Shown piece after piece: positions 45,551-54,804 of a DNA stretch of 54,816 nucleotides (positions are counted from its first letter, which is position 1; each line of letters starts with the position of its first letter). Origin of the DNA: Pseudomonadota bacterium (GTDB lineage: Bacteria; Pseudomonadota; Gammaproteobacteria; Pseudomonadales; Azotimanducaceae); the NCBI GenBank assembly GCA_027624035.1, contig JAQBUI010000025.1:1-54816 (forward strand), read 5' to 3'. Under the pieces are notes generated by a model that was not told the DNA's origin, searched no databases, and saw nothing but the letters and a program-made list of their open reading frames with translations. The position numbers were made by a program, and so were the translations under genes.

Positions 45551-46480
45551 ATGAGCAAGGACTGGCAGTTGAACCATGTGGGCCTGATGGTGACGAACAA
45601 GAACACCGTATTGAAACGCCTGCAATCACTGGGCATTGGCGTGAGTGTAGGCCCTCAGCCACTGCTACCTCATGAAGCCGGGCAAGGTTCACTCACCTTC
45701 TATCGTAAGCTTGATGGTGATCCGGTCACGTCCACCTATCCTACCGGGGGCGCACACAACTTCAACGATGGAGAAAGCCAGATCGGTGACTGCCAGTTGG
45801 AATGCATCGAAATGAAACCCGGACCGGGGATGTTCATCAATGAATATCTGGCGTTAAAGGGTCCGGGCATCAACCACATCTGCTTCAACGTACCCGATGT
45901 TGAAGGGGAGACACAGAAGCTGCTGGACCGGGGGTGTGCACTGATGTTCAACGCCACAGTGAACGGCAAGACGGTGGAGAACTACCTGGATACACGTCAA
46001 CACGGTGACGTCATGATCTCCTTTCGGCCGCCGGCCAGTGACTGGGAACGGGCCTGGAAAGCAAACAACATGGCGCACCCGCTGGTGAACAACTGGTCCT
46101 TTCTTGGTGTCGGAATTGGCGTCAGCAGTCTGGACGATGCCGTCAGGTATTATGAGAGACTGGGCTTCACTGAAGTTGGATCTGAAACTGACGATTTTCA
46201 TCTGGGCCTCAGGTCCCGCAGGATGCAGGTGGGCCCGCTGGCCTTCGAATTTGTGCAGCCGACGAGCACGACCTCGGTCTATCAGGACTCCCTTGTAACA
46301 CGGGGCGATGGCATCAACGATATCGCGTTTCTGGTGGATGACCTTGAACATGAGGTATCCAGGCTGACCGAAAAAGGCGCCCCAGTCCTGGTACGTCATG
46401 ATTCAAGTGAGTCTGGCGCAACGGCCTATTTTGAAACGCGCCAGGAAGGCAACCTGATGTTGCGATTGATACAGCGCTGA
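45551..46480 (+). CDS. Tandem VOC (glyoxalase/dioxygenase fold) protein
   Basis: A 309-residue protein of two VOC domains: NHVGLMVTNKNTVLKRL...NHICFNVPDV (about 1-145) and GVGIGVSSLDDAVRYYERLG...NDIAFLVDDLE (about 180-300). Such domains bind a divalent metal through His and Glu; here H8/H119-type residues are present in the first domain but few His in the second. Epimerases, glyoxalases and ring-cleaving dioxygenases share the fold. I place the start at the ATG after GAGGCACCAG. It follows the SDR gene and probably works on the same unidentified compound. Confidence 0.85.
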   Translation: MSKDWQLNHVGLMVTNKNTVLKRLQSLGIGVSVGPQPLLPHEAGQGSLTFYRKLDGDPVTSTYPTGGAHNFNDGESQIGDCQLECIEMKPGPGMFINEYLALKGPGINHICFNVPDVEGETQKLLDRGCALMFNATVNGKTVENYLDTRQHGDVMISFRPPASDWERAWKANNMAHPLVNNWSFLGVGIGVSSLDDAVRYYERLGFTEVGSETDDFHLGLRSRRMQVGPLAFEFVQPTSTTSVYQDSLVTRGDGINDIAFLVDDLEHEVSRLTEKGAPVLVRHDSSESGATAYFETRQEGNLMLRLIQR

Positions 46481-46622
46481 TCTGATCCTGAATCTGATCC
46501 CATTGCAGGGCTAGCCCGCATTGAGGCATTGCCAAGCGGCCCAATGACAGACTCATACAGAACTTGCTGACCACGAAGAGCGCATTTCACGCTGGATGCT
46601 TGGGCCAAGGCGCCCCGGGCCG

Positions 46623-47630
46623 CTAGTCCCTCTGGAAATCCACTGGTCGCCGCTGCCTTGTGCGGTTGAACTGGGACATCACGGTTTCGCCCATCACCAT
46701 CGTGTCAATCATAATGGTAGCGTCCCGTCGCGTTACTGAGACATTCTCGAGCAGTTGCCTCGCCATTGGCTGCCGTGCCAGTCCGTCGCGGGCGGACAGC
46801 GTCTGTACGATACCAAGTGCAACTGATATCAGCCCCTCGGCAATGGTCGGGCTATTGGATTCCGCGAAGATGGTCATTTCCATATCCTCGTCGATCATGC
46901 CCTGCATGTAAGCAGCATCGACCAGTGCATAGGCGGGGTTAGTGCCCTGAAAGACCTCCATGTTCACGTAGGCAGCGGCAATAGGTGCCTCGCTGTTGGC
47001 AACCCGTCGGACCCCCTCTCTCACGCCGTCGCTTCCTGCCTCCTGCCATTTCTTGAGCAAGGTATGCATCGGCGCAAGGTCTCCAATGGCAATCAGATTC
47101 TCCCGTAGCATGATGGCCATTTCAGGCTTTCCTGCAGCGTTTAGAAAAGTACTTGCATGCACGACGCCTTCATATCGATAGGATTGCCAGTAGGCCATAC
47201 CCAGCATGCGTCGTTTCACCTTCCCGGGATGAAACTCGCCCTGCAGAAGCGTGATGCCTCCCCCTGCTCCGGGTATCGGAAAGGCGTACCAGAAGTAATC
47301 GACATTCGGAATTCTGAAGCCGAACGCGTCCCGGTAGAACGAATCAATCGTCTCATAGGTCTCGGTTCGTGCACGACGCATGGAATCGCCGAGCGGCGAG
47401 GCGAGTACCGCAGCCACATCCACCCGGCCAACCGCCAGTGCATCTGCAGGGATGGCCAGTTCAATCCAGCGCAGCTCATCGATGTCGGCCGATTCGGCCG
47501 AAAATGTCAGCAGCGACAGAATTACCAACGCGAAGGACTTCGCGAGTCTCCACGAAGCGTTGTGAGAACCGACGGCCGGCAAGCGTGGCGGTTCTTGATT
47601 CGGCTGCTCGCTCATCGTCGTTCTCGTCAT
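46623..47630 (-). CDS. Uncharacterised exported protein
   Basis: A 335-residue protein with an N-terminal hydrophobic stretch (LAKSFALVILSLLTFSAESA) that reads as a signal peptide, after a polar tail of about 25 residues. The body contains IDELRWIELAIPADALAVGR, VKRRMLGMAYWQSYRYEGVV and DEDMEMTIFAESNSPTIAEG, none of which I can assign to a family. No transmembrane helix after the signal. The start could also be the ATG five codons downstream (MSEQPNQ). It is on the minus strand downstream of the dioxygenase group. Function unknown. Confidence 0.6.
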   Translation of the reverse strand: MTRTTMSEQPNQEPPRLPAVGSHNASWRLAKSFALVILSLLTFSAESADIDELRWIELAIPADALAVGRVDVAAVLASPLGDSMRRARTETYETIDSFYRDAFGFRIPNVDYFWYAFPIPGAGGGITLLQGEFHPGKVKRRMLGMAYWQSYRYEGVVHASTFLNAAGKPEMAIMLRENLIAIGDLAPMHTLLKKWQEAGSDGVREGVRRVANSEAPIAAAYVNMEVFQGTNPAYALVDAAYMQGMIDEDMEMTIFAESNSPTIAEGLISVALGIVQTLSARDGLARQPMARQLLENVSVTRRDATIMIDTMVMGETVMSQFNRTRQRRPVDFQRD

Positions 47631-47760
47631 CTGCTATCAGGCATAGTAGTACAGATCCACCTGTTCGCTATCACCATTTGCCGTCGACCCAGTCTAGCCC
47701 CGGGTGTACTGTGCAGGGCCAGGGCCCATCCTTAATCGTTGCGATGGACAGGACCTCGCT

Positions 47761-48426
47761 TTACATTCTGATGCCGCAGAGCTTGACGTAATCGGCTTGC
47801 TGCTGGTCTGTCATGTCGGCGAAGATGGGGACGCGCAACGCGGTGACGGGCAGGCCCGCGAATTCGGGAGAGTCTGTCTGCAATGTTGCCGCAATGTTAT
47901 GCAGGCCATTGCCTTGCTCACTACCTTCACCTAACGCTGCGCCGACTTCAGGTGGCCAGGGCGCGACCGGGTCAAGAAACTGATTCGGTTTACCTTCACT
48001 GTTGATCGTGAGACCGAAAGGGTTGTCACGCCCCACATATTCTCTGATCGCGGCGTAGAGCACCTGCTGATCGGCGGTACGTTGCTGCTGACCGGCTCGG
48101 CCGTAAAGCGCACCGGATTGATTACAGATGCATCCCCAGGGAATTCTCACATGAAAGCCGGGAATCTTCAGGACTTCATCGGGAATACCGTCGCCGGCGG
48201 TAACCTTGCCACTCTTGACCACAATAAAATAGCCGGCCCTTTCGCGCCCCCCTTGCATCAGTCGCGCGGGCGGGTGAGTGTAATCTTCCGAAAAAGCCCA
48301 GGTGATGGTTGATGGTAGATCGGCTGCCTCAAGAATCCTGATGGAAACCTCCGCACAGGCTTCACCCCAGGCCCTTGAGCCGAATTCGCCCACCGGCTTG
48401 AGCGATGACATATCGATGACTGGCAT
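47761..48426 (-). CDS. Uncharacterised protein next to TauD-type dioxygenases
   Basis: A 221-residue soluble protein with no signal peptide, starting MPVIDMSSLKPVGEF. Segments such as ITWAFSEDYTHPPARLMQGG, RAGYFIVVKSGKVTAGDGIP and GFHVRIPWGCICNQSGALYG look structured and Gly/His-rich, compatible with a beta-barrel fold, but I recognise no family. I use the ATG with GGAG about 11 nt upstream. It follows the first TauD gene on the same strand across a REP-like repeat. A role in the same pathway is inference only. Confidence 0.65.
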   Translation of the reverse strand: MPVIDMSSLKPVGEFGSRAWGEACAEVSIRILEAADLPSTITWAFSEDYTHPPARLMQGGRERAGYFIVVKSGKVTAGDGIPDEVLKIPGFHVRIPWGCICNQSGALYGRAGQQQRTADQQVLYAAIREYVGRDNPFGLTINSEGKPNQFLDPVAPWPPEVGAALGEGSEQGNGLHNIAATLQTDSPEFAGLPVTALRVPIFADMTDQQQADYVKLCGIRM

Positions 48427-48500
48427 TGTTTGACACTCCTTCTTGTTTAGCGTGACACGCTTTCCGCGCCATTGGTACCACATCGAAACGGATGTAGCGG

Positions 48501-48591
48501 AGCAGCGTGAGCGTGCCCGGATCAGGCACGCCGTCGTCGTACAAGAAGGTGTTCACGCTTGCACCGCGTATCAGTGAACCTCCATGAAAGG
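48501..48591. repeat. REP-like repeat, single copy
   Basis: GCAGCGTGAGCGTGCCCGG to GTATCAGTGAACCTCCATGAAAG. The hairpin GCGTGCC/GGCACGC is perfect. It sits in the gap between the unknown gene and the TauD gene, 20 bp from the latter's stop. Confidence 0.85.
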
Positions 48592-48610
48592 CATCACCTG
48601 CTTCCACCGG

Positions 48611-49705
48611 CTAACCTGGTTCTGGAAAGGCACTACTGAATCCGTTTCCTGTAACCGATGTACCGGTCCGGCCGACGTGCATCTGTGAGGCCAGTTCTTC
48701 TTCACACGACAACATCGGCTCGCCCTCGACGATTCTTGATGCGTCCCCGTTCAGCCCATGCAGGGGCTGCCCCACCAGCGTGGTGCGATATAGCTGCCGT
48801 TCAGTGCCGGAAGAATAGATGTCAGTCGGGGCACGGTGGGTCGTGGAGCGCTCGTCCCACACCACGAGGTCCCCTTCGTCCCAGACGTGTTGAATGGTGT
48901 ATTCCACTGAGTGCTTCCAGATCCTGTGCAGCAGTTCCGTACTGTCCGATTCGCTCATGCCAACCACAAATTTCAGGAAGCCCGGCGAGTTATAGAGGAT
49001 CTTCTCCCCCGTATCGGGATGCACGGTGACGAGTGGATGGTGGCTGACCATTCTCCGGCTTGCTATTGAGTCACCCGCCTCACTGCCCCTGGTCTTTCCG
49101 AACTTGTACTCGTGCTCGGCCCATAGCGTCTCCACCTGTTTCCTGGTGGGCTCATCAAGGGTATCGTAGGCCGCGGCGAGATTGCCGAAATTGGTGTCAC
49201 CGGCACCTTGAGGAATGATTGCGCCGCGTAGCATTCCGATGCTGGGTGGGTTCACACAGGCGGTGATGTCGCAGTGGTACCCGGTCCAGGGATGGGTAGC
49301 GGCGCTCGCTTCGTAGCGCTCCATATTCCTGGGTTTCGATTTCTCCCCCTGATAGACAGAGAAGATCTCCGGAAAATTGTCTACATGGCCAAAAACAGTG
49401 TGGCCGATCGTTGGCGCTCCGATATTTGGCGACGCCTCGCTCAATTCGTAGGTGAAGCGCACTTGCTGCTCATGGTTGAGACCGATCTTCTTGAAAACGA
49501 GCACCTTGTGACGAAGCAGGGCATCGTAGACCACGGCAATTTGCGCTGGGGTCAGCGCATTCTTCAGGTCCACCCCCTCGACCTCTGCACCAAGGCGCGT
49601 CGTAATGCGCTTCAATCTGATAACGCCTTTGGCCTCGGCCGCTGCCAGCCGCACGTCTATCTCGTCCGGGGTGCCGATGGTGGGTTTGGTAAGAGCTGAA
49701 TTCAT
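48611..49705 (-). CDS. TauD/TfdA-family Fe(II)/2-oxoglutarate dioxygenase (first of two)
   Basis: A 364-residue non-haem iron oxygenase. The facial triad is visible: HCD in GYHCDITACVNPPSIG and the distal His in STTHRAPTDIY. Core helices LLRHKVLVFKKIGLNHEQQV and RLGAEVEGVDLKNALT match the family. It is longer than TauD (283) at the N-terminus and in a middle insert (ARHHPLV region with ..KFGKTRGSEAGDSIASRR). Family members hydroxylate sulfonates, herbicides, carnitine precursors or other small acids; this substrate is unknown. A second member lies 170 bp upstream. Confidence 0.93.
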   Translation of the reverse strand: MNSALTKPTIGTPDEIDVRLAAAEAKGVIRLKRITTRLGAEVEGVDLKNALTPAQIAVVYDALLRHKVLVFKKIGLNHEQQVRFTYELSEASPNIGAPTIGHTVFGHVDNFPEIFSVYQGEKSKPRNMERYEASAATHPWTGYHCDITACVNPPSIGMLRGAIIPQGAGDTNFGNLAAAYDTLDEPTRKQVETLWAEHEYKFGKTRGSEAGDSIASRRMVSHHPLVTVHPDTGEKILYNSPGFLKFVVGMSESDSTELLHRIWKHSVEYTIQHVWDEGDLVVWDERSTTHRAPTDIYSSGTERQLYRTTLVGQPLHGLNGDASRIVEGEPMLSCEEELASQMHVGRTGTSVTGNGFSSAFPEPG

Positions 49706-49873
49706 CTAAGCCTCCCATGGGTCCAGGAATTGGATCGAGAACAATCTATCACGCTGCAGTGTAGACGGAAACCAGGCGGTCATAGATGGACTTTAGGCAG
49801 AGAAGTAAGAGAAGTAGATGTGGCACTCGCCAGTCCGTGAATTTGTAAATTCGACTCTGGCCCTGATTTTCGG

Positions 49874-50698
49874 CTAGGCTGGGCGATCGCCGCAGATTGT
49901 AATGCGTTCGACAACCCGCCTTTGCGGATAGAAATCCGCGACAGCATAGTGCTGGGTACATCGATTGTCCCAGAACGCGACAGAATTGACCTGCCACCGA
50001 AACCGGCACTGGTATTCCGGGACCCTTGCCTGACTGTAGAGCAACGCGAGCAGAGCGTCGCTCTCTTGTTTCTCCATGCCCACAATCTGGCGGGTAAACG
50101 CCGCGTTGACGAACAGGCTCCTGCGACCGGTTTGTGGATGGGTGCGAACCACCGAGTGCTCGGGATTGGGATACAGGCGCAGGAATTCGTCCCGGCCGAG
50201 GTTCTGAGACTTCATCGCGATGTCTACCCAGGCGGCTGGCCACACATGAACAGCCGTGGCGTTATCAATCTTTGCCCTGATCTCTTCATCCAGCCCCTCA
50301 TAGGCGGCGTACATGTCTGCAAACATGGTATCACCGCCCACCGGCGGGACTTCACGGGCCCGCAGAATGGAACCCAGCGGCGGCTCCTCAAGGAACGTTA
50401 CATCAGAATGCCAGATGTTGTTGTGTGCACGCTGCTCCTGGTCCTCGGCGATGCGGATCAGTTCGGCATGCTCTGCTCCCGGCAGCGCCGTAGGGTGAAC
50501 CTGCAGCTCGCCAAACCATCTGGCAACACGCTTGTGGTCTTCAAGGTCCATGTTCTGATCACGAAAGAACAGTACCTTCCACTCGAGCAGGGCCTGCTCG
50601 ATGGCCATCATCACAGCATCCGAGAGCGGCCTGGAAAGATCCACGCGCACTTCTGCCCCAATACCGGGCGTCAGCGGGTCAATGCTCAACGATGTCAA
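49874..50698 (-). CDS. TauD/TfdA-family Fe(II)/2-oxoglutarate dioxygenase (second)
   Basis: A 274-residue oxygenase close to TauD size. N-terminus SIDPLTPGIGAEVRVDLSRP is typical. The iron ligands are in WHSDVTFLEEPPLGS (HxD) and QHYAVADF (distal His), with the 2-oxoglutarate Arg in RRVVERITICGD. The PPVGGDTMFADMYAAYEGLD segment is a strong family signature. Distinct enough from its neighbour to have a different substrate. Both are on the minus strand and probably one unit with the unknown gene downstream. Confidence 0.94.
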   Translation of the reverse strand: MTSLSIDPLTPGIGAEVRVDLSRPLSDAVMMAIEQALLEWKVLFFRDQNMDLEDHKRVARWFGELQVHPTALPGAEHAELIRIAEDQEQRAHNNIWHSDVTFLEEPPLGSILRAREVPPVGGDTMFADMYAAYEGLDEEIRAKIDNATAVHVWPAAWVDIAMKSQNLGRDEFLRLYPNPEHSVVRTHPQTGRRSLFVNAAFTRQIVGMEKQESDALLALLYSQARVPEYQCRFRWQVNSVAFWDNRCTQHYAVADFYPQRRVVERITICGDRPA

Positions 50699-50883
50699 TG
50701 TTGAATCCTCACGCTGTAATTACAGTGGATCACCATACAGCAAGAGCCCCCTGACAGGGAGCATTCGCACAGAGCCTCGACGACCGGGTGGCGCCCCTTT
50801 CGGTCCGACTTGAGAGTGATTCCGGATTCATTTTAGGCTGCTTGCGATTGAATTCGGCCCCCGACTAGAGGATACTGGGCCGC

Positions 50884-53292
50884 TTGTTGCTAGCAGTAGA
50901 CAATCCCTTTCCCTACGTTGCCACCCGCGCCATTGTGTTCCTGGCGGGGATGCTCGTGTGGGCGAGTACTGTAGCCGCCGTCACGCCTGATGAGATCGAC
51001 ATTCCCTTTGTCCTGGCGGCGGACGTCAAGGTTCGTGTTGATGGTCGCCTCGATGAGTCCATCTGGGCGAAGGTACCCTACCAGGAAGATTTCGTCGTCT
51101 CACAACCCGAGTTGAACAAGCCCGGAGCGTATGGGACCCGGATCAGCTTCTTCTATACCGAACGTGGCTTCTACGTCGGCATGTGGAACGAGCAGCCGAC
51201 CGATACGCTACTGCCACGGCTGTCCTCCAGAGACGGGTTCCTGTCAAGGGATGGCATGCAGGTGACCCTCGATACGTCCGGCGAGGGCCTTTACGGCTAC
51301 TGGTTCAGCGTCAACCTCGGGGGGTCAGTCGGAGACGGCATTGTACTGCCGGAGCGGCAGTTCCGGAGCGACTGGGACGGCGCCTGGTATGGGCAGGCTG
51401 TACAGACAGACGACGGCTGGACCGCCGAGATGTTCATCCCCTGGTCGATTCTCAACATGCCGCGCTCCGAAGGCAGCCGCCGCATGGGCGTCTATGCGAG
51501 CAGAGCCCTCGGACGGCTGAACGAGCGCTGGTCAATTCCCTATCTGCCGCGTACGGGCGGTCGGTTTCTGTCTGCCCTGCGCCAGTTCGAACTGACCAAT
51601 GTGCGTCCCAGGCGGCAATACACTCTGTTTCCGTTTGCGTCTTCGACCTTCGACAACGTGCGCAATACCATGGGCTATCGAGCGGGCATGGACATGTTCT
51701 GGAGGCCGTCGTCGTACCTGACCTTCAGCGGCACCGTGACGCCTGATTTCGGACAGGTCGAGGCGGACAACGTGGTGGTCAACCTGACGGCCTTCGAGAC
51801 CTTCTTCCCTGAAAAGCGCCTGTTCTTTCTTGAGAACCGGGCGATTTTCGTGACCAGTTCGCGCAAGACGTCTGATGGAACGTTGCTCAATACCAGGCGG
51901 ATTGGCGCCAGCATCAGCAGCCGTCGAGGCAGCCCGGACGCGATCGACGACGTCTCCTTTGAGAGTTTCGATGCAGGTCGACCGGTAGACCTGCTGGGGG
52001 CCGTAAAGGCAACCGGGCAGCGCGGCAGTCTTCGTTACGGTTTTCTGGCCGCTGCGGAAGACGACACAGAAGTCAGAGTCTACGGCGGCCCATCGCCCCG
52101 GGTCTCAGTTCCCGGAAGGGAGTTTGGCGTGGCCCGTCTGCTGTATGAATCGACCACAGGCGGCGGACGTCAGTCCTTCGGCTGGATGGGAACCGTTACC
52201 GACCATCCCGGTCGCAAAGCGGTCACCCAGGGACTGGACTCTCATCTGCTGTCGGGGGACGGGAAACTGAGCATGGATGCCCAACTGTTCTTCAGTGACG
52301 TCGCTGACAAGCGGGGCTTTGGCGCATTAGGTGAAATCGACTACGTGTCCAGCAGCGGTGGGCAGCACGAGATCGAGTTTGACTATTTTGATCACGACCT
52401 GGAGCTGAATGATCTGGGGTTTCAGCAGCGCACGGACAGGATGTCGGTCCGCTATCGATATGACCGGAGAGAGGCGGGTCCCGTTGGCCTCAAGGAGCGA
52501 CGCACGACGGTTTCGGTTCGAGAGACGAGGAATCTCAATAATCAGCGCATCGGCGGTGGCATGGGTATGAGCAGACGATGGGACTTCCCGGACAACACGC
52601 AGGCCTCCCTGGACCTGAGTTACAACCCGGTGCACTGGGATGACCGTAACAGCTTCGACAACGGCGACTTCAAAAGACCGGAGGCCTGGCGCATCTCCGC
52701 ACAGTGGAACAGCGACTGGGCCGCACCGTGGACCATGGCGTTGAGCACCAGCTTCGCCGAGGATTTTGATGACGGATTGAGGGAGTCCTATCGTGGCGAA
52801 CTGATAATTCGGCCCACGGACCGCTACTCTCTTGGCTTCAGAGCCGAATACGGAAACCGGGATTCCTGGCTCGTGCATTCAGGTGACCGACGTTTCACCA
52901 CATACCGTGCCGAGGAGTGGCGCCCCAGGATTACTCTCGACACGTTCTTTTCCGCCCGGGCGCAGCTCCGCCTCCACATGGAGTGGGTTGGTATCAAGGC
53001 CCGTGACGACCGCAATTGGGAAGTGCCAGAGGGCGGGGGCTCTCTCAGACAGACCCAGCCGCCGGTCGATGATGCCAGGGACGGCTTTGCTATTTCTCGA
53101 TTGTCCCTGCAGGCGCGCTATCGTTGGGAGATTGCGCCGCTCTCGGACCTGTTTCTGGTCTACAGCCGCGGTGGCGGCCTATCCAGTGGTTCAGCCGATG
53201 ACAGCTTCGCCGGGATGTTCGCGGACACCATCACGGACCCGGATAGCGAGTTCCTGGTCGTCAAGCTGAGATATCGCCTGGGCACCGGCTAG
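50884..53292 (+). CDS. DUF5916 outer-membrane protein with N-terminal CBM9-like domain
   Basis: An 802-residue exported protein. The signal is RAIVFLAGMLVWASTVAA, so the start is upstream at a TTG (two adjacent TTG codons; AGAGGA 11 nt before). Residues about 40-230 are a carbohydrate-binding family-9-like/DOMON domain (VDGRLDESIWAKVPYQEDFV). The rest is a DUF5916 beta-barrel (TPDFGQVEADNVVVNLTAFE; TFFPEKRLFFLENRAIF) ending in VVKLRYRLGTG. Family proteins sit in the outer membrane; their ligand is usually unknown, often suspected to be a polysaccharide or other polymer. It stands alone, divergent from the dioxygenases. Confidence 0.88.
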   Translation: MLLAVDNPFPYVATRAIVFLAGMLVWASTVAAVTPDEIDIPFVLAADVKVRVDGRLDESIWAKVPYQEDFVVSQPELNKPGAYGTRISFFYTERGFYVGMWNEQPTDTLLPRLSSRDGFLSRDGMQVTLDTSGEGLYGYWFSVNLGGSVGDGIVLPERQFRSDWDGAWYGQAVQTDDGWTAEMFIPWSILNMPRSEGSRRMGVYASRALGRLNERWSIPYLPRTGGRFLSALRQFELTNVRPRRQYTLFPFASSTFDNVRNTMGYRAGMDMFWRPSSYLTFSGTVTPDFGQVEADNVVVNLTAFETFFPEKRLFFLENRAIFVTSSRKTSDGTLLNTRRIGASISSRRGSPDAIDDVSFESFDAGRPVDLLGAVKATGQRGSLRYGFLAAAEDDTEVRVYGGPSPRVSVPGREFGVARLLYESTTGGGRQSFGWMGTVTDHPGRKAVTQGLDSHLLSGDGKLSMDAQLFFSDVADKRGFGALGEIDYVSSSGGQHEIEFDYFDHDLELNDLGFQQRTDRMSVRYRYDRREAGPVGLKERRTTVSVRETRNLNNQRIGGGMGMSRRWDFPDNTQASLDLSYNPVHWDDRNSFDNGDFKRPEAWRISAQWNSDWAAPWTMALSTSFAEDFDDGLRESYRGELIIRPTDRYSLGFRAEYGNRDSWLVHSGDRRFTTYRAEEWRPRITLDTFFSARAQLRLHMEWVGIKARDDRNWEVPEGGGSLRQTQPPVDDARDGFAISRLSLQARYRWEIAPLSDLFLVYSRGGGLSSGSADDSFAGMFADTITDPDSEFLVVKLRYRLGTG

Positions 53293-53652
53293 GAAGAGCA
53301 GGGGTTCAACAGGATACGATAGCCAATCTGACACAAACCATTTACCGAACTCTGGATTCCGACTATCTCAATCGACTCCATTGCGACCAATCTGCCCACT
53401 GGCTGCTGCATAGCCCAGAAGGAGTATCCAGATCGCCCGCGGCCGCGATCAGTGAGACACTTCTGTAAACCCAATCGGCGCTGAAACGCTGAAACAATAG
53501 ATACCGCCATCAGCAGGCCCGGGATGTTGGCTAGACCATCATCCCCGATTTTGTTGACGATGGTAGCCTCGGCGAACTGCGCGCGTTGTGCGATCAGTTT
53601 ACGAGGCCCACCCGGGAACGTTCAGAAACTGCTAGAACCTTCCCGCCATCGC
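53293..53652. other. Gene-free gap before the DUF3080 gene
   Basis: 360 bp between convergent genes. A 73-codon minus-strand frame exists but has no family look and no start signal. No terminator or repeat recognised. Confidence 0.45.
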
Positions 53653-54804
53653 TCAACCCGGCAACAGACCACATTGTTCCAGCAGCGGCTCGAGCGCCCT
53701 GATGTGGTCGGGGATCGCCGCGAGGCTGGAGGACGCAAGCTCATCCCTGTGTGTCCGCCATTCGGCGTACACTGGTGGCTCTGCACCAGCCAGCATGGTC
53801 TCGATTCGCCTGATCTGCGGCAAGACCTCGTGGTAATCCCGGTTCAGCCGGGCGACTTGTGGCTGGATGACGCCAATCAGGCGCTGTCGAACCACCGTAT
53901 CGAGAATCTCACCTGAGGTCCTGTCCATGCCGGGGAAACACAGTGGCCGGCCTGCCGTCCGAGCCGCCAGCAGCTTCGTTGCCACGACGAGTTCGTCACG
54001 AACCACCAGCCACTGACGCAGATGTCCTCCCACATTGGCCCGACGTATTTCATCCAGTAAAGATTCAATCTCGCCGGAATCAATCCGGTAGTCTCCCGCC
54101 AGCCACCGTTCGATGTTCGCGGCGAGGCGCGCCAGGGTGAGTTCCAGTCCGGAAGGCAGCCGGGGGATCTGCACGGGAAGATGCATCTGCCACAACGTCC
54201 GGAACTCTGTGCCACCAAGAGTCGCCTGCCAGATCACCCCTGGCAACAGGCGCCGCTTGGCGTCCGCCGTTTCGGAAAGCATCAATGCCAGTTCGGGCTC
54301 GTGTGCACTCACAATGCGCACACAGTCTTCGACCAGTGCCAGAAATTGAACCTCGTACACCAGGCGCTGGGATGGCCTCGCCAGTTTTCCCAGTCCCGAA
54401 TTGCGGCCTGCAATCAGGTTCTGAAGCTCACATTCCCCCAGACGAAGGTACTCAAGTGGATTCAGCGTCATGGCCCCGCCCTGCGCCAACCCGGGCAGCG
54501 CGAGATCACGAGTGCGTGGCAGATTCGGCGCTGGCGTCACGCTCACCTCCGGCATCGGTTCGTCAAGCACCCTGGCCAGACGGGTCGAATATTCCCTGAT
54601 CTGCTGGCCCGGCACGTTCTCGACAGAACAGCCCGCTGGCAGCAGCAGTGCCAGAACTGCAAGAAGAACAGGAACTACGGTTTCAATGAAGCGAACGCGG
54701 AAAACGGCCTTGATCAGACGTTCCCTAAGGAAGCTCTGATTAATTGGATTTTTTCGTGAGAGCAAGGCGGAGGCGCCCGCAGAAACATCGCGAAAACGCT
54801 TCAA
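53653..54804 (-). CDS. DUF3080-family lipoprotein
   Basis: A lipoprotein of a family known mainly from Gammaproteobacteria and without known function. The signal is ETVVPVLLAVLALLLPAGC (lipobox LPAGC), then family segments YSTRLARVLDEPMPEVSV, LEYLRLGECELQNLIAGRN, PSQRLVYEVQFLALVEDC and RRLLPGVIWQATLGGTEFR. The only ATG in frame is inside a MITE copy, 45 codons before the lipobox; the residues near it (LLSRKNPINQSF) come from that element. The native start, expected near RLIKAVFRV, has no ATG, GTG or TTG, so the MITE may have displaced or replaced it. Expression is thus uncertain. Confidence 0.8.
   Translation of the reverse strand: MKRFRDVSAGASALLSRKNPINQSFLRERLIKAVFRVRFIETVVPVLLAVLALLLPAGCSVENVPGQQIREYSTRLARVLDEPMPEVSVTPAPNLPRTRDLALPGLAQGGAMTLNPLEYLRLGECELQNLIAGRNSGLGKLARPSQRLVYEVQFLALVEDCVRIVSAHEPELALMLSETADAKRRLLPGVIWQATLGGTEFRTLWQMHLPVQIPRLPSGLELTLARLAANIERWLAGDYRIDSGEIESLLDEIRRANVGGHLRQWLVVRDELVVATKLLAARTAGRPLCFPGMDRTSGEILDTVVRQRLIGVIQPQVARLNRDYHEVLPQIRRIETMLAGAEPPVYAEWRTHRDELASSSLAAIPDHIRALEPLLEQCGLLPG

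Noticed and set aside
44935..45636. 233-codon minus-strand frame over the SDR and VOC genes
   Set aside because: Spans two genes antisense with no family features and no start signal.
53289..53510. 73-codon minus-strand frame in the gap before the DUF3080 gene
   Set aside because: No recognisable domain, no ribosome site, overlaps the end of the DUF5916 gene; left as non-coding.
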